Below are positions 42,175-51,244 of a DNA stretch of 64,000 nt, piece by piece. The DNA comes from Streptomyces sp. MMG1533 (GTDB lineage: Bacteria > Actinomycetota > Actinomycetes > Streptomycetales > Streptomycetaceae): contig NZ_LGDG01000272.1 of NCBI RefSeq assembly GCF_001279775.1, positions 99,085 to 163,084 of the forward strand, in the 5' to 3' direction. How positions within the stretch are numbered: position 1 is the first letter of the stretch; each line of letters begins with the position of its first letter. Below the pieces are notes generated by a model that searched no databases, was not told the DNA's origin, and saw only the letters and a program-made list of their open reading frames with translations. The translations under genes were made by a program, and so were the position numbers.

Positions 42175-43713
42175 TCAGGAAGGATCCCCGCCGGAACCGT
42201 CGGTGGGCAGCACCAGGCGGAACGTGCAGCCCTCGCCGGGACCGGTGTCGAGTTCGAGACGGCCGGCGTGGCCCTCTGCGATGGCGGCCGCGATCGACAG
42301 GCCGAGCCCGCTGCCGCCCTGGGCGCGGGAGCGGGCAGGGTCGGCCCGGTAGAACCGTTCGAAGACGTGCTCGGCGTCGACGGGAGCGAGACCCGGCCCT
42401 TCGTCGGCCACTTCGATGACGCTGATGGGAAGGCGCTCCGGCAGCGGCGGGGAAGCGCTGGTACGTCCGGGACGGTCGACGCCACCCGTGCGGGGGCCGA
42501 CCTCGGTCGTGCCGACCCGGACGTGGACGCGGGTCCCGGCCGGGGTGTGGGTGCGCGCGTTGGACAGCAGGTTCTCGACGATCTGCCGCAGCCGGTGCGG
42601 GTCGCCGACCGTCTCCGCGAGGTCCAGCTCATGGGTACCGGCCGGATCGTCCGGAGTGTGCAGCGGGCCCAGGTCGACGGGGTGGGACCCGCTGTGGACG
42701 GCGGCGGCGCTCACGGCGTCGGCCGCCAGGGACAGCAGGTCGACGGGCTGTCTCCGGTACGAGGGTTCCCTGTCCAGGGTGGCCAGCAGTTGGAGGTCGT
42801 CGACGAGCAGGCTCATGCGTTCCGCGTTCTGGGCGATGAGCCGGTTGGCCTCGCGCCGTTCGCGCGTCGGGCGCTGTTCGGGACGCAGGGCGAGTTCGGC
42901 ATAGCCCTGGATCGCGGTGAGCGGGGTGCGCAGTTCGTGTCCGGCGTCAGCGACGAACCGGCGCAGCCGGGCTTCCGAGGCCTCCCGTTCCAGGAGCGCC
43001 CTCTGCAAACGGTCCAGCATGGTGTTGAGGACTCGCCCCAGCCGTCCGATCTCGGTGCGCGCATCGGTGTCGGCCAGGCGCAGGCCGAGCTGCCCCGCGG
43101 TGATGTCGGCGGCGGTCCGCTCCATGCGGGTCAGGGGCAGCAGCCCCAGTCGGACGACCCAGCGGGCCAGCGCGAGCAGTGCGGCGATCGTGACGACGAG
43201 CAGCACGGCGTTCAGCCACAGCAGCTTGGAGGTGGCGCCGTCGACGGTGTCGAGGGGCAGCGCGACCACCGCGCTCATGCCGTCGGGGCCCGGGTTGCGC
43301 AGTACTCGCCAGCGGCCGTCGCCGCTGACGGCGGACACCGTTTCGGGATACCCGTCCCGCAGTCCGAGATTCTGCGCGGATCCGGAGAGCCGAGGGCCCG
43401 GCTTGTCCTCGGAGCCGAGGGAGTCGTTCAGGCGACGGCCGGAAGTGTCGTAGAAGTAGACGCGGAAGTCCGAGGGCAGCATGCTCGGGCGCTCTTGCGG
43501 AGCCGGGAGCCTGTTGTCGAGCGCGTCGCGGAACGCGGGAGCCGGCGGATGGAACTCGACGAGCTGCTGGTCGACCCGGTCCAGCAGCCAGGAGCGCAGA
43601 ACGACGAAGCCGATCACCTCGGAGGTCAGCACCGCCGCGGTGGCCAGGAGGGTCACGCCCAGGATCAGGCGCCGGCGCAGCGACCTCGGCGGCGAGGGAA
43701 GGAGCCTGGTCAC
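42175..43713 (-). CDS. HAMP sensor histidine kinase, first two-component system
   Basis: A 512-residue membrane kinase. Two spans (LILGVTLLATAAVLTSEVIGFVVLR and LNAVLLVVTIAALLALARWVV) flank an extracytoplasmic sensor of about 125 residues. HAMP follows at about 190-245, the H-box is VADAGHELRTPLTAIQG (His259), the N-box QIVENLLSNARTH, and G-boxes EVADEGPGLAPVD and GSGLGLSI. It is a close paralog of the kinase at 46305-47888. The GTG start overlaps the response regulator stop by four bases. Confidence 0.94.
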   Translation of the reverse strand: MTRLLPSPPRSLRRRLILGVTLLATAAVLTSEVIGFVVLRSWLLDRVDQQLVEFHPPAPAFRDALDNRLPAPQERPSMLPSDFRVYFYDTSGRRLNDSLGSEDKPGPRLSGSAQNLGLRDGYPETVSAVSGDGRWRVLRNPGPDGMSAVVALPLDTVDGATSKLLWLNAVLLVVTIAALLALARWVVRLGLLPLTRMERTAADITAGQLGLRLADTDARTEIGRLGRVLNTMLDRLQRALLEREASEARLRRFVADAGHELRTPLTAIQGYAELALRPEQRPTRERREANRLIAQNAERMSLLVDDLQLLATLDREPSYRRQPVDLLSLAADAVSAAAVHSGSHPVDLGPLHTPDDPAGTHELDLAETVGDPHRLRQIVENLLSNARTHTPAGTRVHVRVGTTEVGPRTGGVDRPGRTSASPPLPERLPISVIEVADEGPGLAPVDAEHVFERFYRADPARSRAQGGSGLGLSIAAAIAEGHAGRLELDTGPGEGCTFRLVLPTDGSGGDPS

Positions 43714-44453
43714 TGGTCGGCTGCCCCACCATGGTCGCGGGGCAGCCGCAGGCAGTAGCCGACACCGCGCACGGTGTGGATGAGCGGCGGGTCGAAACAG
43801 TCGATCTTCCTGCGCAGGTACTTGACGTACGTCTCGATGATGCGGGCATCGCCCGCGAAGTCGTAGCTCCAGACATGGTCGAGGATCTGGACCTTGGTCA
43901 CCACCTGGCCCGCGTTGCCCATGAGGTAGGCCAGGAGCTTGAACTCGGTGGGTGACAGCGAGATGTACTGCCCGGCCCGGTGCACTTCGTGTGCGCGCTC
44001 GTCCAGTTCCAGGTCGGCGTAGCGCAGGACGTCCTGTACAGCAGGCAGTTCGGTTCCGGGTGCCGTGCGGCGCAGGATGGCTTCGATGCGCAGCAGCACC
44101 TCCTCGATGCTGAACGGCTTGCTGACGTAGTCGTCGCCCCCGGCGGTCAGGCCCGTGATGCGGTCGTCGAGGCCGGTGCGGGCGGTCAGGAACAACACCG
44201 GAACGTCGTTGCCCGCCGCCCGCAGTCTGCGCGTCACCTCGAATCCGTCCAGATCCGGCAGCATCACGTCGAGCAGCACCAGATGCGGTTCCAGTCGTTC
44301 GACCTCCACAAGGGCCGCCTGCCCGCTCTCCGCGCTGCTCACGTCGTACCCGGTGAGCCGGAGGGTGGACTCCAGCAGTGTGCGGATGCTGGGTTCGTCC
44401 TCGACCACGAGGAGCCGGTGTCGTGGCCCCGCTGTCGCGGGCTGCTCGGTCAT
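43710..44453 (-). CDS. OmpR-family response regulator, first system
   Basis: A 247-residue regulator with receiver domain (phosphoacceptor Asp62 in LVLLDVMLPDLDGF, Lys in YVSKPF) and a C-terminal winged helix (SPTEFKLLAYLMGNAGQVVTKVQILDHVWSYDFAGDARIIETYVKYLRRKID). It is upstream of its cognate kinase and overlaps it. In the window its immediate neighbour is a fused pair of glycosyltransferase fragments, suggesting that glycosylation of the cell surface was once part of its regulon. Confidence 0.95.
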   Translation of the reverse strand: MTEQPATAGPRHRLLVVEDEPSIRTLLESTLRLTGYDVSSAESGQAALVEVERLEPHLVLLDVMLPDLDGFEVTRRLRAAGNDVPVLFLTARTGLDDRITGLTAGGDDYVSKPFSIEEVLLRIEAILRRTAPGTELPAVQDVLRYADLELDERAHEVHRAGQYISLSPTEFKLLAYLMGNAGQVVTKVQILDHVWSYDFAGDARIIETYVKYLRRKIDCFDPPLIHTVRGVGYCLRLPRDHGGAADQ

Positions 44454-44525
44454 GAGGCGGTGCGGTCCGTTCTGTCGTTCGGGCGTCTGTCGCTCTGGAC
44501 TGTGCCCTTGATGTCTCGCTGCCGG

Positions 44526-45031
44526 TTACTTGGCGGCGCAGTCGTACAGCACGTTGCTTGCTCCGAATCCCATCGCCCCGCCGCCGGTTTCCTGCGACGA
44601 CGTGCCGGAGCTGTCGCAGTACACGGAGGCCGGAACCTTCGTGCAGTTCTTGGAGATCCAGCCGGAGCGCTGCTTGGTCCAGTTACTGGACGCGCCCGGC
44701 ATGCCGCCACCGCCCGAGCCCGAATCCGAGCCCAAGATGTAGCGCAGTTCGCCGTTCTCGGTCCACTTCTCCAGTTGCGCGACCGACGGCGCGTTGTCGG
44801 CGTTGGTGAAGCCGCCCATGCCGATGACCCTCTCGTCGCTGCCCAGGATGAAGGCGCCGGCGAAGTTGGCGCGGCCCTCGACCGCGAGCTTGATGCGCGC
44901 GTCGGGCGCGTGCTCGACGGCATACTTCAGGAGCTTGCGCTGGTCACTGGCGAGTTCCGCACCGCCGCCGAAGCCGCCGCGCCCGCTCGGGGCCTTGCCT
45001 GCGGTTCCGTCCGGGGAGGACGGCATCTGGT
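44526..45031 (-). pseudogene. ArnT/PMT-like glycosyltransferase C-terminal fragment
   Basis: The last 165 residues of a large membrane glycosyltransferase: a Gly-rich linker, then KLLKYAVEHAPDARIKLAVEGRANFAGAFILGSDERVIGMGGFTNADNAPSVAQLEKWTENGELRYILG. This is the extracytoplasmic C-terminal domain of actinobacterial family 39-like enzymes; the multi-span catalytic part is missing. It abuts a GT2 fragment at about 45031 in a different frame. Confidence 0.82.
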
Positions 45032-45256
45032 GTTGTCCGCGACCGTGATGCGCCAGGGAAAGGGAAAGCCGTCACGGAGGCGCGCGTGGAGGGTGCGCAG
45101 GCAGCCCGGCAGGGCGCGCTCCTCGTTGTGGACCGGGACGACGATGTCCACGGTCGCCGCGCCGGCCTGCGGAAGAGCGGAGCGGTCGGCGGGCTGGAAA
45201 GGCGCCGTACACCCCAGGGGGATGGTTCGTGAGGTGAGGTGGGGGGTGGGAGTCAT
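45032..45256 (-). pseudogene. Family 2 glycosyltransferase N-terminal fragment
   Basis: The first 75 residues of a GT2 enzyme remain, with TVDIVVPVHNEERALPGCLRTLH and ending RWRITVADN just where the DNA-N-S/T motif should continue. ATG 45256 follows CCTGAGGAAG. At 45031 the sequence passes directly into an ArnT-like fragment out of frame, so a deletion joined the two genes. Confidence 0.82.
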
Positions 45257-45412
45257 GGCTTCCTCAGGCGTGAGGGGACGGCAGACTGCGGCTCCGAGGC
45301 CCTGGTCGAGGGCCGCGGCTTCACTGTTGCCACCTCGCCTGTGGGGGCAGAGGGAGGATGCAGGGAATTGACGGGTAGTCAGATCAATGGCCGAAAGGGT
45401 TCCCACGGGGCC

Positions 45413-46252
45413 CTATGAGCGCGGCCGCACCACGGCGTTCCGCAGTTCGCCGACACCTTTGATCACACTGACCACCTCCGTTCCCGGTCGGAGGAACACC
45501 TCCGGGTCGCGGCCGGCACCCGCTCCGGCCGGTGTCCCGGTCGCGATCAGGTCGCCGGGGAGCAGGGTGACAACGGTGCTCACGCGAGCGATGACCGTGG
45601 CGACATCGAACAGCAGCTCCGTGGTGTTGGCCTTCTGCGTGACGCGCCCGCCCAGGACGCAGCTGACGGCCAGGCCGCGGCCGCCCATCGGCGCGTCGTC
45701 GGTGGTGACGAGGGCGGGCCCCACGGGGATGGCGACGGCCTCCTGGGGCCCCGGCGCGGAGGCGGGCGTGCCGTCGAGTCGACCGCGCAGGGTGACATCG
45801 TTGACCACGGTGTACCCGGCGACGTGGCTCAGCGCCGCTTCGGCCGTCACCCCACGGGCCCGGCGCCCGATCACCACGCCCAGCTCGGCGCCCATGTCCA
45901 CATGGTGGCCCTCAGCGGGCAGGTGGATGTCGTCGTGGGCGCCGAGGACACGGCCGTGGTCCCGTACGGAGAACTCCGGCGCGGCTGGGAGGGGCTGTCC
46001 CGTTTCCCGCGCACGGGACGCGTAGTTGGGGCCGACGTGAACGATCTTGCTCGGATGGAGGATCAGGGGCGCGTAGGACACGTCGTCCAGCCGGTGGCGC
46101 TCGCCGGTGTCGGCGCCTGCCCGCTCCCGCCAGCCGACGCCGGAGGCGATCAGCGCACCGACGTCGGGGTAGGGCAGCAGCACACAGTGTTTCTTCTGCA
46201 GTCGCGCGGCAGCCGTACGGTCTTGCCCCAGTCGAACAGTGCTGAGTTTCAC
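45413..46252 (-). CDS. Fumarylacetoacetate hydrolase-family protein
   Basis: A 279-residue FAH-family protein. The family signatures are present: KIVHVGPNYASRARETG, GAELGVVIGRRARGV, AGYTVVNDVTLRG and GDLIATGTPAGAGAG, with the metal-ligand Glu and Asp positions retained. The family cleaves C-C bonds of acylpyruvates or 2-oxo acids. GTG 46252 follows GAAGGAG. It lies between the two two-component systems on the same strand but has no evident tie to them. Confidence 0.9.
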   Translation of the reverse strand: MKLSTVRLGQDRTAAARLQKKHCVLLPYPDVGALIASGVGWRERAGADTGERHRLDDVSYAPLILHPSKIVHVGPNYASRARETGQPLPAAPEFSVRDHGRVLGAHDDIHLPAEGHHVDMGAELGVVIGRRARGVTAEAALSHVAGYTVVNDVTLRGRLDGTPASAPGPQEAVAIPVGPALVTTDDAPMGGRGLAVSCVLGGRVTQKANTTELLFDVATVIARVSTVVTLLPGDLIATGTPAGAGAGRDPEVFLRPGTEVVSVIKGVGELRNAVVRPRS

Positions 46253-46304
46253 CAGTGGAACTCCTTCGCTTCACGAGGGGTCGGGAACGGCGTCCAAGCC
46301 GAGG

Positions 46305-47888
46305 TCAGCCGGGTAGAGAGGGCGCCTGGGCCGTAGGCCCCGGCGTGTGCCGCGCCACGGCGGCCATGGGCCCGTGCGGCAGGAGCAGACGGAAGGTGCA
46401 GCCCTCGCCGGGCCGGGTTTCGATTTCCAGACGTCCCCCGTGGGCCTCGGCGATGGCGGAAGAGATCGCCAGTCCCAGACCAAAGCCGGGTTCGGCGTCC
46501 GCTCCGCCGGTGGGACCGGCGCGGTAGAAACGGTCGAACACCCGTCGCGCGTCCGCCGCCTCAAGACCCGGTCCGTCGTCGGCCACCTCGATGGCACAGA
46601 CCCGGATGCCGGGAGGAAGCGGCCGGTTGGCGCTGGTGCGGTCGGGGCGGTCCGTGCCTCCGGAGTGCGGGCCGGTGCGCAGGGTGCCCACGCGAACCTG
46701 GATCCTGGTGCCGGGCGGGGTGTGGACGCAGGCGTTGGTGAGGAGATTCGTGGTGACCTGCGCGAGCTGGTGAGCGTCGCCCAGGGTGTCGACGACCTCC
46801 AGGTCCGCTTGTTCACGGGCACCGGCCGCACCGGTGAGCGGGTCGAGAACGATACTGCGGCCGGGGTGGTGTACGGCACTCGTCGTGATGCTGTCGGCGG
46901 CGAGCGAGAGCAGGTCGACCGGTTCCCACCGCATGGCCGGGCTGTCCCCGAGCTTGGCCAGGAGGAACAAGTCGTCGACGAGGCGGCTCATCCGGTCGGC
47001 GTTCCGTGCGATCAGCTGGTGGGCCTCCTCGCGCCGGTGGACCGACATGTGCGGGTCGCCCAGCAGGAGTTCCGCGAATCCCTGGAGTGAGGTGAGCGGA
47101 GTGCGCAGCTCGTGTCCGGCGTCGGCGAGGAAGTGGCGCAGCTGCTGCTCGGACGCCTCCGTGCGGTGCAGTGCCGTACGCAACCGGTCGAGCATGGTGT
47201 TCAGGGCGCGCCCGAGGTGACCGACCTCCGTGTCGGCGTCGCTGTCCGGGACCCTCAGCTCCAGTTCGCCGTCCGCGATGCGCCGTGCGGTGAGCTCTAC
47301 CCGGGTCAGCGTTCGCAGCCCCAGCCGTACGACGACGTTGCCGAAGAGGACGACACCGGCTGCAACCACCGCGCCCATGGTCAGGCTGAACCACAGCAGC
47401 TTGGACGTCGCGCCCTCCACGGTGTCCAGCGGCAGCGCCACGACGGCGCGCATGCCGTCGGGTCCGGCGTCGGCCATGACGCGCCAGTCCCCGTCGCCCG
47501 TGCCGTCCGGCACGGTTGCGGGCCGGCCGTCCGTCAGACCCAGCGCCGCCACGACTCGGGGCAGCCGTGGTCCGTCGTCACGACCGCCGCCCAGCGAACC
47601 CGACAGCAGGCGGCCGGATCCGTCGTAGAAATACACCCGGAAGTCCGACGGCAGTACGTCGCCGTGGCCGGGCCGCTCGGGGAGATCCTCGCCCTTGGCC
47701 GCGTCCTCGTAAAACCGGGACGGCGGCCGGAAATCGGCGAGGCGCTCGTCCACCTGGCCCGTGAGCCAGGAGCGCAGCACCGTGAGTCCCGCGGCCTGGC
47801 AGAGCAGAACCGCGGATGTGGCCAGCACGGTGGTTCCAAGTACCATCCGGGCGCGCAGGGAGCGCGGATGCCACGGCGGCCGCTTCAC
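46305..47888 (-). CDS. HAMP sensor histidine kinase, second two-component system
   Basis: A 527-residue membrane kinase, with spans near residues 15-38 and 167-190, HAMP near 190-245, the phosphoacceptor in LADAGHELRTPLTSLQG (His259), N-box QVTTNLLTNACVHTP and G-box FGLGLAI. The sensor segment DVLPSDFRVYFYDGSGRLL and the stretch DTVEGATSKLLWF match the kinase at 42175-43713, so the two systems arose by duplication. The GTG start overlaps the upstream regulator by four bases. A longer open frame continues through the regulator gene and is spurious. Confidence 0.94.
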   Translation of the reverse strand: MKRPPWHPRSLRARMVLGTTVLATSAVLLCQAAGLTVLRSWLTGQVDERLADFRPPSRFYEDAAKGEDLPERPGHGDVLPSDFRVYFYDGSGRLLSGSLGGGRDDGPRLPRVVAALGLTDGRPATVPDGTGDGDWRVMADAGPDGMRAVVALPLDTVEGATSKLLWFSLTMGAVVAAGVVLFGNVVVRLGLRTLTRVELTARRIADGELELRVPDSDADTEVGHLGRALNTMLDRLRTALHRTEASEQQLRHFLADAGHELRTPLTSLQGFAELLLGDPHMSVHRREEAHQLIARNADRMSRLVDDLFLLAKLGDSPAMRWEPVDLLSLAADSITTSAVHHPGRSIVLDPLTGAAGAREQADLEVVDTLGDAHQLAQVTTNLLTNACVHTPPGTRIQVRVGTLRTGPHSGGTDRPDRTSANRPLPPGIRVCAIEVADDGPGLEAADARRVFDRFYRAGPTGGADAEPGFGLGLAISSAIAEAHGGRLEIETRPGEGCTFRLLLPHGPMAAVARHTPGPTAQAPSLPG

Positions 47889-48631
47889 AGCGCCGCCGCT
47901 CCCGGACCTTCGTGGAGAGTCCGCAGGCAGTAGCCGACCCCGCGTACTGTGTGGATGAGCGTGGGCGGGACACAGTCGATCTTGCGTCTCAGGTTGCGCA
48001 CGTAGGTGTCGACGATACGCGCGTCGCCCGCGAAGTCGTAGTGCCAGACCTGATTGAGGATCTCCCGTTTGTCCAGCACTCGTTCGGGTTGGGAGAGCAG
48101 GCACACCAGGAGGCGGAACTCGGTCGGGGACAGTCGTACGGGGTGGCCCGCCCTGTGCACCTCGTGGCTCTCCTCGTCGAGGGTGAGGTCGGCATAGCGC
48201 AGCGGCCCACGCCTGGCCCCGGCGAGCGGTGGGGCGCTGCTGCGGCGCAGGATGGCCCGGATGCGCAGCAGCACCTCCTGTACGTGGAAGGGTTTGGTGA
48301 CGTAGTCGTCGCCGCCCGAGCTGAGCCCGATGATCCGGTCCTCGATGTCCGTACGAGCCGTCAGGAACAGCACCGGGGTGTAGACGCCCTCCGCTCGCAG
48401 ATGCCGCGTCACCGCGAAGCCGTCCGTGTCCGGAAGCCCCACGTCCAGCAGGATCAGATCCGGCTGGCACCGACCCGCTTCGAACATGGCACTCCGCCCG
48501 CTGTCGGCGGTGGCCACGGCATACCCCGCGGCGTGCAGTGCGGACGTGAGCAGGGTGCGGATGCTCGGATCGTCCTCGACGACGAGAACGGTGTGCCTGG
48601 CGAGCGAGGGTCCGGACGGCACGACGGGCAT
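47885..48631 (-). CDS. OmpR-family response regulator, second system
   Basis: A 248-residue response regulator: receiver Asp63 in LILLDVGLPDTDGF, Lys in YVTKPF, and winged helix LSPTEFRLLVCLLSQPERVLDKREILNQVWHYDFAGDARIVDTYVRNLRRKID. ATG 48631 follows AAGGA. It lies directly downstream of the CotH-DUF4956-VTC operon on the same strand and probably controls it; 11-bp-spaced direct repeats upstream of that operon fit an OmpR-type site. Confidence 0.95.
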   Translation of the reverse strand: MPVVPSGPSLARHTVLVVEDDPSIRTLLTSALHAAGYAVATADSGRSAMFEAGRCQPDLILLDVGLPDTDGFAVTRHLRAEGVYTPVLFLTARTDIEDRIIGLSSGGDDYVTKPFHVQEVLLRIRAILRRSSAPPLAGARRGPLRYADLTLDEESHEVHRAGHPVRLSPTEFRLLVCLLSQPERVLDKREILNQVWHYDFAGDARIVDTYVRNLRRKIDCVPPTLIHTVRGVGYCLRTLHEGPGAAAL

Positions 48632-48743
48632 CGGCGGTTCCTTGGGGTGGGAGCGGTCATGCAGCGTGCGGTTCACCCGGCCGAACCGGATGCACGGGAC
48701 GCCCGGACGGCCCTTGGAACAGGGTCCGTCCGGGCGGGAGGAG

Positions 48744-50567
48744 TCAGCCGGTGACCTCCTTGTTCTTCGCCAGCGCGGCGGTGCGCTCGGTGACCGTCTT
48801 GCGCAGCTTCTCGACGGCGGAGTCGAGGGCCTTGGAGTCCGTGCCGGCCTCGTGGACCTGATCGGCGATGCGGTCCAGGGCCTTCAGAGCGGTGCCCGAG
48901 CTGTAGAACTTCTCGTACAGGCGCCGGTAGGCCTTCTTGTAGATGCCGTCGAAGGCGTCCGACTCCAGGAAGCGCTCCTTGAGGGGGTGGCCCATGAAAC
49001 TGCCGCCCTCGCCGCCGCCCGGGACCTGCTGGTCGCCCTGACCGCCTTGGTCGCCCTGCTCACCTTGGCCGCCCTGGCCACCGCCCTGCGCGCCGCCCGG
49101 CATTCCGGAGGGCATACCGCCTTCCGGCATGTTCTCCGGCATCCCAGAAGGCATTCCCGAAGGCATTCCCGAAGGCATCTCGCCCTGCGGGATACCCGAC
49201 GGCGTCCCCGAAGGCGCGCCCTGTTGATCCTGTCCTTGCTGATCGCCCTGGCCCTGGCCCTGGCCGTTCTGGCCGGCACCGTTGCCGCCCTGGCCGCCGC
49301 CGAAGAGACCGGACATCCCGGTGTCGTCGTCCGGGCCGGACGTCGCATCCCCGCTGAAGGTGATGTTGTAGTCCCACCCCAGTACCGAGAACTTCTTGGT
49401 GTCCAGGTCGTACCAGAGCAGGTAGTTCTTGCCCGGCCCGGCCATGTCGTCGAAGTTCAGCAGCAGGTTCTGCGCGGCGACGTACGTGGCGAGGGACTCG
49501 ACGTCCACGTACTGGTCCAGCTCCTCCTCGAACTCCTTGTCCGACGCCTTGTCGGCCCACTTGATGAGCTTCATGACCGGTTCCAGGTCCTGGCTGCCCA
49601 CCTTGTTGAGCTGCTTGAAGGAGTCCTCGTAGTCGGTGGGGTCGTCGCCCTTGTACTCGAAGCTGCCGCCGGCCCGGGCCTTGTACAGCACACCCTTGCC
49701 GTCCTGGATGGACTCGGCGTAATCGGTGTCGGGGGCCTCGACCATCAGCCGGGTCGTGACCGGGCGGTTGTTGACCTTGACCTTGGTGAAGGCGTAGCGC
49801 TCGGCCTTCTGGCCGGTGCTGTCCATCAGGGTCAGCGAGAGCGCCTCGTTGACCGGCACCTGGTTGTTGCTGCCGGGGCGGAGCGAGATTTCCCGCTCGC
49901 CCTGGTAGGCGCGGCCCTCGACATACTCGTCGATCTTGATGAGCCAGGGCAGTTCCTCGGGCTTCTTCGCCGAGAGGTTGTACTGCGTGACCCCGCCCAT
50001 GCCTCCGCCCATGCCTCCGGCGGCTGCGCCGGGACCGCCGCCGTTGCTCTGGCCGCGGTCCCGGCCCCCGGTCCCGCCGTCCTGCAGCCGGCCCGGGTCG
50101 CCCTGCGCGTCTCCGGCGCCGTCAGGCATGGTCCGGCCGCCACCGGGCATGCCCTGGCCGTTGCCGCGCAGGGACATCAGGGTGGAGTTCCCCTTCAGGC
50201 GGATCCCGACGTCCTCGAGATACACGCCGTCGATGGTGAGGTCGGCCTTGACGTACTCCTTGGTGCCGTCCTCACGGAACTCCTTCATCATCTTGTCGAA
50301 CTCGGTCTGGTCGTACTCGAGTTGGACCGAGTGGGACACCGACGTGTCGTAGAGATCGACCGAGCCCCGCACGTTGTCGGTGATCGTGTCGGCCTCCACG
50401 CTGGAGGACGAGGTGACGTACGGCGATATGCGGGCGTCGCCGAAGAAATAGACCATCACCGCCAGACCCGCGCACAGGGCCGCGGCCGGCTTCCAGTGGT
50501 GCCGCAGCCGGACGGGGACGCGGTCCCGTAGCCGCCGCGGCTTGCGGGCCGTCTCGCCGTCGCTCAT
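48744..50567 (-). CDS. CotH-family kinase, membrane-anchored
   Basis: A 607-residue protein with one N-terminal span (PAAALCAGLAVMVYFFG) and a large extracytoplasmic CotH domain. CotH landmarks are DLTIDGVYLEDVGIRLKGNSTL, LPWLIKIDEYVEGRAYQGEREISLRPGSN, SLTLMDSTGQKAERYAFTKVKVNNRPVTTRLMVEAPD and the LLNFDDMAGPGKNYLLWYDLDTKKFSVLGWDYNITF catalytic region. A low-complexity Gly/Gln/Asp insert with repeated SGMP units follows. CotH proteins of spores are protein kinases. The ATG overlaps the upstream DUF4956 stop. Confidence 0.93.
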   Translation of the reverse strand: MSDGETARKPRRLRDRVPVRLRHHWKPAAALCAGLAVMVYFFGDARISPYVTSSSSVEADTITDNVRGSVDLYDTSVSHSVQLEYDQTEFDKMMKEFREDGTKEYVKADLTIDGVYLEDVGIRLKGNSTLMSLRGNGQGMPGGGRTMPDGAGDAQGDPGRLQDGGTGGRDRGQSNGGGPGAAAGGMGGGMGGVTQYNLSAKKPEELPWLIKIDEYVEGRAYQGEREISLRPGSNNQVPVNEALSLTLMDSTGQKAERYAFTKVKVNNRPVTTRLMVEAPDTDYAESIQDGKGVLYKARAGGSFEYKGDDPTDYEDSFKQLNKVGSQDLEPVMKLIKWADKASDKEFEEELDQYVDVESLATYVAAQNLLLNFDDMAGPGKNYLLWYDLDTKKFSVLGWDYNITFSGDATSGPDDDTGMSGLFGGGQGGNGAGQNGQGQGQGDQQGQDQQGAPSGTPSGIPQGEMPSGMPSGMPSGMPENMPEGGMPSGMPGGAQGGGQGGQGEQGDQGGQGDQQVPGGGEGGSFMGHPLKERFLESDAFDGIYKKAYRRLYEKFYSSGTALKALDRIADQVHEAGTDSKALDSAVEKLRKTVTERTAALAKNKEVTG

Positions 50568-51244
50568 CACAGATCGGTCGTGTCGTAACCGGTCAGGACG
50601 GTCACCCGCTGACCGGAGGTGCGCTCCTGCAACGCGGTCACCAGGTCGCTGGGCTCGGTGCCCTTCTTCATGCGCACGGTGTAGAACACCTCGGTCAGCG
50701 CCCCGCCGCGGATCGTCTCCGTGCTCACCAGCTCGAACTCACTGGTGTAGCGGATGAGGACGTCGCGGATGTCCGACGAGTAGTCCTCGCCGGCCGGAAC
50801 CTGAACCTTGACGACCTGGCGCTGGACGTTCAGGGCGAACCAGTTGAACTTGAACATCACGAGGATGACGACGCAGATCACCACGGCGCCGACCGCGGCC
50901 AACGTGTAGAACCGGGCACCGCAGGCCATGCCGATCGCCATGGCCAGGAAGATGAAGCCGACGTCCCTGGTCTCCTTGACCGCGTTGCGGAACCTGACGA
51001 CGGACAGTGCTCCGACCAGCGAGAACGCCCGGGCCAGGTTGGACCCGACGACCAGCATGATCAGGGCGACGATCATGCCGACGATGACGAGGGTCTGGAC
51101 GTAGGACTGGCTGTAGGAAACGTTGCGGTGCGTGTACCGGTACACGTAACCGATCACCGTGCTCAGGATGAACGACAGCGCCATGGCCGCGACCACGTCG
51201 GCGACGCTGAACGTACCGCTGAGTTCCTGCAGATCGAAGTTCAC
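50567..51244 (-). CDS. DUF4956 membrane protein
   Basis: A 225-residue protein with four membrane segments in its first 130 residues (DVVAAMALSFILSTVIGYVY, TLVIVGMIVALIMLVVG, FIFLAMAIGMACGARF and LAAVGAVVICVVILVMF) and a soluble C-terminal domain (VVKVQVPAGEDYSSDIRDVL). The segment LARAFSLVGALSVVRFRNAVKETRDVGFIF is the DUF4956 hallmark. It is commonly next to VTC-domain and CotH genes; function unknown. It overlaps both neighbours by one to four bases. Confidence 0.93.
   Translation of the reverse strand: MNFDLQELSGTFSVADVVAAMALSFILSTVIGYVYRYTHRNVSYSQSYVQTLVIVGMIVALIMLVVGSNLARAFSLVGALSVVRFRNAVKETRDVGFIFLAMAIGMACGARFYTLAAVGAVVICVVILVMFKFNWFALNVQRQVVKVQVPAGEDYSSDIRDVLIRYTSEFELVSTETIRGGALTEVFYTVRMKKGTEPSDLVTALQERTSGQRVTVLTGYDTTDL

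Noticed and set aside
46305..48470. A single 721-codon kinase-regulator fusion
   Set aside because: The open frame upstream of GTG 47888 is out of frame with the regulator, which is encoded separately and overlaps by four bases.
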